Assembly (NCBI GenBank): GCA_030691985.1
Contig: JAUYDB010000298.1
Span: 1 to 9,849 of the forward strand
Direction of reading: 5' to 3'
DNA length: 9,849 bases
Source of the DNA: Candidatus Omnitrophota bacterium
GTDB lineage: Bacteria; Omnitrophota; Gorgyraeia; 2-01-FULL-45-10
This document shows positions 5,827 through 9,849 of the stretch, one piece after another (position 1 is the stretch's first letter; every line of letters starts with the position of its first letter). Under the pieces are notes generated by a model. That model worked only from the letters and a program-made list of their open reading frames with translations, did not search any database and was not told the DNA's origin. Position numbers and translations under genes: made by a program.

Positions 5827-6570
5827 TCAGCCGACCTCCAGCGTGAGCGGCTCGCGCGCTACTGTAATAAAAAGCTCCTCGAGCGTCTTCGTGCCATGCT
5901 CCGCAGGCAAGGTGTTCGGGTTTCCTTCGAGCAGGATCCTGCCGTGGGAGAGAAACAGCGCGCGGTCACACATCTCTTCGACCTCGTACATATTATGCGA
6001 CGTCCAAAGCACTCCGCCTGTTCCCTGCAGGGTGAACTCGCGGATATTGGCGCGGGCCTCCCGCGCGGCGGCAGGATCGAGCGACGCCGTCGGCTCGTCG
6101 AGCAAAAGAAGATGCGGACGATTGAGCATCGCTTTGGCAAGGCTGACGCGCGTCTGTTCGCCGGAAGAAAGTACGCCGCACTTTTTCTCACGAAAAGCCG
6201 CCAGATCGAACTGTTTGAGGAGTTCTTCGATACGTTTCGAGAGGTCCCTAACGCCATACAGGCGGCCGAAGATACGCAGATTTTGAGATACGGTTAAATT
6301 CCCGGGCAAGGGGGTATATGCGGCCGCGAAATTCGTACGCGCGATCGCGCGGGAACGGTATAAGGCAACATCCAGATCCTCGATATGGATGGTTCCGGCA
6401 TCCGGCTCAAGGACTCCGAGGACCATATTGATGGTGGTCGTCTTCCCCGCGCCGTTTGGGCCGAGAAGCCCGACAATCTCATTGCTGCCAACGTCGAAAG
6501 AGATGCCATCTACGGCAACGGTGCCGCCGTATACTTTACGCAGCGTTTTGATCGAGAGCATTTTTATCAT
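5827..6570 (-). CDS. ABC transporter ATP-binding protein (ABC-2 exporter)
   Basis: 247 residues, the ATPase of the exporter. Walker A is GPNGAGKT (37-44), the signature is LSSGE (134-138) rather than LSGGQ, Walker B is LLLLDEP (154-160) with catalytic E159, and the switch histidine is H192 (WTSHN). The Q-loop region reads NFAAAYTPLPGNLTV (80-94) and has no glutamine at the expected place; related exporters with an N-F-A-S-x-Y-x-x-L-P pattern are known to me, so this seems a subfamily trait rather than damage. Two possible starts (M1 and M4) are nine bases apart and neither has a clear Shine-Dalgarno. It sits 47 bases downstream of the acidic secreted protein gene and 4 bases upstream of the permease. 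Confidence 0.93.
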   Translation of the reverse strand: MIKMLSIKTLRKVYGGTVAVDGISFDVGSNEIVGLLGPNGAGKTTTINMVLGVLEPDAGTIHIEDLDVALYRSRAIARTNFAAAYTPLPGNLTVSQNLRIFGRLYGVRDLSKRIEELLKQFDLAAFREKKCGVLSSGEQTRVSLAKAMLNRPHLLLLDEPTASLDPAAAREARANIREFTLQGTGGVLWTSHNMYEVEEMCDRALFLSHGRILLEGNPNTLPAEHGTKTLEELFITVAREPLTLEVG

Positions 6571-6617
6571 GTTTGTCTTTTAAGACGGAAACCGGGGGAG
6601 GGTCTGCTTACCAGAGG

Positions 6618-6908
6618 TTATTCGATCTCTCCTCCTGCATCGCTTTCGACAATATTGGGCAGTCCTGTATTTTCGTCATAGCTCTGACCGGGCGGCATCA
6701 ATTCGGGTTTATTAACTCCGTATTCGGCCTCATGAACCTGTCCATCATCTTCGCCTGTATCGATGTGCTTAAGCTTTGCGGAGTCGTCTTTTTCTATAGC
6801 GGTTTCTGCGGCAGGTTTTTCTATTTTCTGTTTTTTTTCCGCGCCGCAAAATGAAGTAGCGCATAATATGAAAATAATAATATATATTACAATAAACGCG
6901 TATTTCAC
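6618..6908 (-). CDS. Small acidic secreted protein of unknown function
   Basis: 96 residues, not recognised. A strongly hydrophobic signal peptide (about 4-20) ends near CGA, with likely cleavage after A23. The remainder is low in hydrophobics and rich in Asp, Glu, Lys, Gly and Pro, and looks disordered. It has no cysteine after the signal peptide. The start codon is GTG at 6908, chosen because AAAGGAGG lies six bases upstream and a promoter-like region precedes it. It is the first gene of a likely operon with an ABC ATPase and ABC-2 permease (47-base gap). That position suggests an accessory periplasmic factor or, less likely, a substrate. It could equally be an unrelated small exported protein. 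Confidence 0.75.
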   Translation of the reverse strand: MKYAFIVIYIIIFILCATSFCGAEKKQKIEKPAAETAIEKDDSAKLKHIDTGEDDGQVHEAEYGVNKPELMPPGQSYDENTGLPNIVESDAGGEIE

Positions 6909-6942
6909 GAAATGCCTCCTTTCGTTTTTTATTATTATATAT

Positions 6943-6971
6943 ATATTATATCATGCTTTTCACTTTGTGAA
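6943..6971 (-). promoter_or_regulatory. Promoter region with small operator-like palindrome, acidic protein-ABC operon
   Basis: On the minus strand TTCACA (6966-6971) is followed by an AT-only tract with a perfect TATAAT (6945-6950; 15-base spacer) and the overlapping TAATAT (6943-6948; 17-base spacer). The -35 lies in a 13-base palindrome, TTCACAAAGTGAA (6959-6971), that could be a repressor or activator site. About 25 bases of A-rich leader and a strong Shine-Dalgarno follow. A second isolated TATAAT at 7027-7032 lacks a good -35 box. Confidence 0.45.
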
Positions 6972-7080
6972 TAGCGAAGATAAACGATTTCTTGTATACA
7001 TGCGGAGGTGGAGCGGATACTAGTATATTATAAAAGCTGATTCGAGCGGTTTGATTTTGTGAGATGGCGCTGAATTCACC

Positions 7081-7737
7081 CTAGAGCCAGCCTTTCTGCC
7101 GCCAATAATTATATTCTTCTTTCCAATCATTTTTTCTTAGCTGTATTATCTTTTTAAAATGTTCTTTGCCCGCTTCAATAATCTTCATCTGCTCAGTAAA
7201 CACTTTTTTCTCTTCTATGTTTGCGGCAAGCCTCTTTCCCAACCGGCGCGCCTCTTCTAGTTTATCGCTTACTTTGTATGCGCAGGAGGACACGCCTCCG
7301 GAATACTGGGCGGCGCAGGTATGCGCATAATATTTTATGTACTCCAGTACTTCTAAATCCTGGCCGCCTCCCGAAGTAACCACAGCTGCGATATATTTAT
7401 CTAAAAGCCGCCTACAATGGATAAAGTGGCTGGCGCGATCAAAAAGCGTCTTCATCGAACCTGTGACTTGATTTATATAATTTGGCGAGGCTAAAATTAT
7501 CCCGTCGGCTTCCAGCATCTTCTGTATAACCACATGGGCATCATCTTTGACGGGACACAGTAGAATCTTTCTGTGGCAGGACTCGCAATGTCGACAAAAA
7601 TCGATCTTTAAATCACGCAAATGAACTATTTTACACTCGGCATTTTTCCCGCCGCAGCCCTTTAATACTTCCTTTGCCAGAAGAAACGTCTGGCTCTTTT
7701 CTTTGCGCGGGCTGGAAGATATAAGCAAAATCTTCAT
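7081..7737 (-). CDS. Iron-sulfur flavoprotein / NADPH-dependent FMN reductase family
   Basis: 218 residues with a flavodoxin-like fold. The N-terminal MKILLISSSPRKEKSQT gives the FMN phosphate-binding loop (7-17), and SPNYINQVTGSMKTLFDR (84-101) is the second flavin-contact region. Between them is a compact cysteine cluster, C48-x2-C51-x2-C54-x6-C61, as in Isf-type proteins that bind a [4Fe-4S] cluster. The C-terminal EYNYWRQKGW (208-217) is also typical. It probably passes electrons in the cytoplasm of an anaerobe, for oxidative-stress defence or redox balance; partners are not visible. The ATG at 7737 has only a weak GAAAG before it. A sharp 16-base palindrome lies 20-35 bases upstream of the start. 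It is separated from the acidic-protein operon by 172 bases. Confidence 0.9.
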   Translation of the reverse strand: MKILLISSSPRKEKSQTFLLAKEVLKGCGGKNAECKIVHLRDLKIDFCRHCESCHRKILLCPVKDDAHVVIQKMLEADGIILASPNYINQVTGSMKTLFDRASHFIHCRRLLDKYIAAVVTSGGGQDLEVLEYIKYYAHTCAAQYSGGVSSCAYKVSDKLEEARRLGKRLAANIEEKKVFTEQMKIIEAGKEHFKKIIQLRKNDWKEEYNYWRQKGWL

Positions 7738-7756
7738 AATGTTTTTTCTTTCAATT

Positions 7757-7772
7757 AATACCCCCGGGTATT
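7757..7772. promoter_or_regulatory. CsoR/CstR-like palindromic operator candidate
   Basis: AATACCCCCGGGTATT: 7-base arms (AATACCC / GGGTATT) around CC. C/G-tract palindromes flanked by ATA/TAT are typical of operators of the CsoR-RcnR-CstR family (copper, nickel, persulfide or formaldehyde sensors). It lies just upstream of the iron-sulfur flavoprotein, overlapping where a promoter or leader would be. No regulator gene of that family is in the window. It could instead be a plain hairpin. Confidence 0.4.
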
Positions 7773-7777
7773 TTCCT

Positions 7778-7806
7778 CAAAAAATGGCCGCTGTCCCTAT
7801 TTTTTC
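7778..7806. repeat. Diverged half-REP supplying the stop codon of the membrane protein gene
   Basis: On the minus strand the segment reads as an A tract, TAGGGACAGCGGCC, then a T tract. It parallels one arm of the folK REP (A tract, GGGGACAGGCGC, T tract). The TAG inside it (7797-7799) is the stop codon of the six-segment membrane protein, whose last Lys-Lys codons are the A tract. Only one arm is present. Confidence 0.55.
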
Positions 7807-8516
7807 AACACGCCTCTTTTAAGTAAAAAATTTTCTATGCTTACTTCCAGCTCCTCTTTATTTGTCGGAAATATAAGGACCGCTGATATGGTAATCGCGA
7901 TCGTAGCCACTCCCGAAAATATCTGCGCGACGGCCTTTTTCCAAAAAGCCGCATCCGATTGCAGAAGCCAGCTTAGTATCAATCCTATAATAAAAGCGGC
8001 AACAGAATAATTAAACGCGATCCAACCGCAGGTATTCATCCGGCCAAGAAGGGGGTGATACTCGAACTTTCCGGCGCTAACGAAAATGGCGTACTTTGTT
8101 TTCCGCAGCACTTTAGCAAATAAAAATGCGCTCAGCGCCCATACAAAGAGTATGTAGCCGCACAAGACCATCCACAGGGAAGGTTTTTGATAGGAAACAT
8201 AGATGGCGCCCATGACAGATATGACCAGGAAGCATTGCATAAGCTCGATGCCCGCGGAAAGCTCCTCGATATACACTCTGAACTTCGCATATTGATACCA
8301 AGAACAGACGCACAATACTGTAATCGCAAGAGGGGCTATTTCGAAAGCAAACGGGTAAGAAATATTATTCGGGTTTTCTATGACAAAGTGAAAGTAGGCT
8401 ATAATGGCTGCCGGTATTGTAGTAAATGACAGCGCTGCAACGGCATGATAAACGGCATCACTCCTTCGCTCTTGCACAAATTCTTTTAATGTAGCTGCCT
8501 TAGCTCTATTATTCAT
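7797..8516 (-). CDS. Six-segment integral membrane protein of unknown function
   Basis: 239 residues from the preferred ATG at 8516. Six hydrophobic segments are seen at about 25-46, 57-74, 87-108, 114-134, 164-185 and 196-216, with charged N- and C-terminal tails, so it is an inner-membrane protein. I recognise no family motif. The open frame extends to a GTG at 8582, but those 22 extra residues are read from the REP element at 8537-8598, and no Shine-Dalgarno fits that GTG. The ATG at 8516 has GGGAGA six bases upstream. The last codons and stop lie in a half-REP. It is 105 bases downstream of the OB-type secreted protein and on the same strand, but a REP hairpin lies between them, so an operon is uncertain. 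Confidence 0.8.
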   Translation of the reverse strand: MNNRAKAATLKEFVQERRSDAVYHAVAALSFTTIPAAIIAYFHFVIENPNNISYPFAFEIAPLAITVLCVCSWYQYAKFRVYIEELSAGIELMQCFLVISVMGAIYVSYQKPSLWMVLCGYILFVWALSAFLFAKVLRKTKYAIFVSAGKFEYHPLLGRMNTCGWIAFNYSVAAFIIGLILSWLLQSDAAFWKKAVAQIFSGVATIAITISAVLIFPTNKEELEVSIENFLLKRGVLKK

Positions 8517-8522
8517 CGGTAT

Positions 8523-8528
8523 TCTCCC
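8523..8528 (-). promoter_or_regulatory. Ribosome-binding site that decides the membrane protein start
   Basis: GGGAGA on the minus strand, six bases before the ATG at 8516, immediately beyond the edge of the REP element. The alternative GTG at 8582 has no comparable site. Confidence 0.7.
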
Positions 8529-8536
8529 GTGATTTT

Positions 8537-8598
8537 GGGTCCGTTTCCCGCGGAGCCACTTCCCTGCTTCCGAACCTGGCACATTTGGAAATGGACCC
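8537..8598. repeat. GGGTCCGTTTCC REP hairpin, copy 1 (62 bases)
   Basis: Terminal inverted repeats GGGTCCGTTTCC (8537-8548) and GGAAATGGACCC (8587-8598) pair at 11 of 12 positions. The interior holds CGCGGAGCC and CGAACCTGGCAC, shared with copy 2 at 9115-9168 in the same orientation. Compared with copy 2 it has eight extra bases in the middle (CTTCCCTGCTTC region). Just outside, 8601-8619 carries CAGTCCCCTG, which may be part of another half-element. Confidence 0.9.
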
Positions 8599-8621
8599 TG
8601 TTTTTCAGTCCCCTGATTTCT

Positions 8622-9083
8622 TTACAATCCTAGCATGACTTTATCTTCCGGAGTTAACTCATCTCCATAAACCCATACCGAGAAGGAGCCTACCTCATCT
8701 ATAATCCTTACAAAAATTCCTCTTATTTCTATATTCTGACCTTTATTAAAAGCCTCAACCTTGGCCTTGTCCTTATAGAATATCAGTGTCTCATAGATGA
8801 TCCCCGACCGGCTTGTCCGCGGGTCAATGATTACTTTGTAATAATGCGCCTTCGTGTCGGTCCTCTCGTCAAAGGTGTCCCAGTCCACGACGTCTTTTAT
8901 TGTCCCGCCAACGGATATAGTTTTATTTTTATAAGTATTCTCGATTTGGACCCGCGTGAGTTCGGTTGCACCGCTGTACTTCTCGATAAGGTCATCGATC
9001 TCTACCGTTTCACAATAGCAAAAACAAGGTATTAATATTAAAAATAAAGCGCCTAAAAATATATTTTTTGCCATCTGCAGCAT
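8622..9083 (-). CDS. Secreted small protein, tRNA_anti-like/OB-fold type
   Basis: 153 residues. A hydrophobic signal peptide (about 6-23) ends in the cysteine-rich FCYCE, so cleavage near residue 24 by signal peptidase I or lipid attachment are both possible. The mature part starts with LIEKYSGATELTRVQIENTYKNKTISVGGTIKDV (32-65; A39 to V58 the clearest part), the arrangement of the tRNA_anti-like (OB-fold) family of exported proteins: a short helix ending in an alanine/valine-rich turn, then Y-K-N-K and a V-G-G-x-I strand. Further strands run at 81-86, 95-103, 116-127 and 132-140. Function is unknown; the family name does not imply tRNA binding here. The ATG at 9083 has AAAGGAG nine bases upstream; M4 is 18 bases away and less likely. 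The gene is flanked on both sides by directly repeated REP elements. Confidence 0.8.
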   Translation of the reverse strand: MLQMAKNIFLGALFLILIPCFCYCETVEIDDLIEKYSGATELTRVQIENTYKNKTISVGGTIKDVVDWDTFDERTDTKAHYYKVIIDPRTSRSGIIYETLIFYKDKAKVEAFNKGQNIEIRGIFVRIIDEVGSFSVWVYGDELTPEDKVMLGL

Positions 9084-9114
9084 CGGTCTTTTCTCCTTTC
9101 ATGTTTTTTATTTT

Positions 9115-9168
9115 GGGTCCGTTTCCCGCGGAGCCGCTTTCGAACCTGGCACCTTTGGAAACGGACCC
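9115..9168. repeat. GGGTCCGTTTCC REP hairpin, copy 2 (54 bases)
   Basis: Perfect 12-base terminal inverted repeats: GGGTCCGTTTCC (9115-9126) and GGAAACGGACCC (9157-9168). It lies eight bases past the stop of the lipoprotein gene and in direct orientation to copy 1. On the minus strand it is followed by an A-rich, not T-rich, stretch, so it is not a standard intrinsic terminator for the lipoprotein gene, although it could stabilise the mRNA end. Confidence 0.92.
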
Positions 9169-9176
9169 TGTTTCAT

Positions 9177-9743
9177 TTAAATTATCGATAACGCTACTGT
9201 AAGGATACCCACTAAAATCTGAGTGGCAATCGTGACGGCATTACGTGTATTGTTACGCTTCTTCATCTCGGTCGCAACGGCGCTCTCGGCGGTCAAATAT
9301 ATAATCCTTTCAGCGTTCTGTATCTCCGTAAGTTCGGGCGCAACGTCGACATAGTAAGTGCTGGCCTTGGGCTCGAGAGTGTCATATAGCTTGATAAGAT
9401 CTTCATCCTTCCAGGTCGAGAGGTTAATCTTTTCGTAACTTATATCAAAAACTCCGGAATTCCTGAGGTACAACGACTTTCGTTTTGCCAAAAGGCTAAT
9501 GTACTCCTGAAGCGCGACGCTTCTGGCGATACCATCTTCCCAGCTTTCATGTTTCACATTATAGATGAGCACGACAAGCTTCAGCGCTCTTTCGTCATCG
9601 AGCTCTTTGAACTCTTTGGCCTCCTTGCCTGCTACTTTATATGAACTTGGATAGCGCATGGTAGCGCATCCTAATGTGATGATGCATGCGCATAGAAGCA
9701 TGATAAGCAATATTATCGGGGGCCGCATATATACCGTTGCCAT
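9177..9743 (-). CDS. Putative lipoprotein with C-terminal membrane segment, unknown function
   Basis: 188 residues, not recognised. The N-terminus has a positively charged tip, a hydrophobic core (10-23) and the cysteine C26 in TLGCAT. This is a plausible lipobox, though -3 is Thr rather than Leu. The middle (about 40-160) is charged and mostly helical, with ELDDERALKLVVLIYNV (47-63) and a second helical stretch at 135-162. A second hydrophobic segment, ATQILVGILTVALSII (173-188), ends the protein, so it may be anchored at both ends. The ATG at 9743 lacks a Shine-Dalgarno, and a strong promoter -10 box ends eight bases before it, suggesting a leaderless message. M6 is an alternative start. 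A REP hairpin follows its stop. Confidence 0.75.
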   Translation of the reverse strand: MATVYMRPPIILLIMLLCACIITLGCATMRYPSSYKVAGKEAKEFKELDDERALKLVVLIYNVKHESWEDGIARSVALQEYISLLAKRKSLYLRNSGVFDISYEKINLSTWKDEDLIKLYDTLEPKASTYYVDVAPELTEIQNAERIIYLTAESAVATEMKKRNNTRNAVTIATQILVGILTVALSII

Positions 9744-9750
9744 AAAAACA

Positions 9751-9779
9751 ATTATATTAAGGGACGGTTCTCATTGCAA
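9751..9779 (-). promoter_or_regulatory. Strong sigma-70-type promoter, leaderless, for the lipoprotein gene
   Basis: TTGCAA (9774-9779) and a perfect TATAAT (9751-9756) are 17 bases apart on the minus strand. The ATG at 9743 begins eight bases after the -10 box, so the predicted transcription start coincides with the start codon. The spacer is formed by a GGGACGGTTCTCATT word (9761-9775) that resembles half of a REP element. Confidence 0.55.
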
Positions 9780-9819
9780 TTCCAGAAATAGCCCCTTACG
9801 CAATCCCAGGCCTGCCCCT

Positions 9820-9848
9820 ATTATAACGCCGCTGTAAAAAAGCGGCAA
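9820..9848 (-). promoter_or_regulatory. Second, upstream promoter candidate with a GCCGCT/AGCGGC hairpin
   Basis: TTGCCG (9843-9848) and TATAAT (9820-9825) are separated by 17 bases on the minus strand. GCCGCT (9828-9833) and AGCGGC (9841-9846) form a 6-bp inverted repeat inside the spacer and -35, which might instead mark the end of a gene to the right of the window. About 75 bases without an open frame separate this from the lipoprotein start. Confidence 0.35.
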
Positions 9849-9849
9849 G

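Noticed and set aside
5735..6286. 183-codon and 133-codon plus-strand frames over the ABC genes
   Set aside because: Antisense shadows of strongly conserved ABC ATPase and permease sequence, with low-complexity Ser/Arg-rich translations.
6590..6617. Terminator between the acidic protein gene and the ABC ATPase
   Set aside because: Only a 5-bp GTCTT/AAGAC pairing with a two-base loop is seen nearby, too weak to separate the genes.
9115..9168. Intrinsic terminator of the lipoprotein gene
   Set aside because: The stem is strong but is followed by A-rich DNA on the transcribed strand, and a second copy elsewhere shows it is a dispersed repeat.

Overview
All recognisable genes in this window lie on the minus strand, so transcription runs from right to left. 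Mid-range GC, an ordinary Gram-negative-style gene set, secreted and lipoprotein-like proteins, and an unusually dense population of small palindromic (REP/MITE-like) repeats suggest an environmental, metagenome-type bacterium. The repeat style resembles what I associate with Omnitrophota and other PVC or deltaproteobacterial-type genomes. That assignment is pattern memory, not proof. No rRNA, tRNA, CRISPR, integrase or transposase gene is visible.

Layout in transcription order. (1) 9849-7738: an envelope-associated set of unknowns: a putative lipoprotein with a C-terminal membrane segment (9177-9743), a secreted small protein with a tRNA_anti-like/OB-type fold (8622-9083) and a six-segment membrane protein (7797-8516). 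REP-type hairpins separate these genes and intrude on their ends. (2) 7081-7737: an iron-sulfur flavoprotein (flavodoxin-fold reductase), preceded by a palindrome resembling a CsoR/CstR-type operator. (3) 6908-5019: a probable operon of a small acidic secreted protein, an ABC ATPase and an ABC-2 permease. (4) 5018-4688: a 331-base spacer with a strong hairpin and a diverged inverted duplication. (5) 4687-3496: a secreted cyclophilin followed by folK, which has a complete 66-base REP hairpin inserted in frame in its catalytic-loop region. (6) 3427-1262: a sensor histidine kinase and a receiver-only response regulator behind their own predicted promoter. (7) 1234-206: a zinc-dependent medium-chain dehydrogenase. 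(8) A 110-base imperfect palindrome, then the first 20 codons of what looks like GTP-type phosphoenolpyruvate carboxykinase, cut by the window edge.

The most notable feature is how deeply repeats penetrate coding sequence. A REP element encodes 22 residues inside FolK. Another repeat family appears to encode the FolK C-terminus and stop codon. A half-REP supplies the stop codon of the membrane protein. A further REP creates a false N-terminal extension on that same gene, and a related half-element sits inside the predicted promoter of the lipoprotein gene. I see no clear new defence or mobile system. The best candidates for something undescribed are the acidic peptide plus ABC transporter operon, the three-gene envelope cluster, and the inverted duplication in the 331-base spacer.
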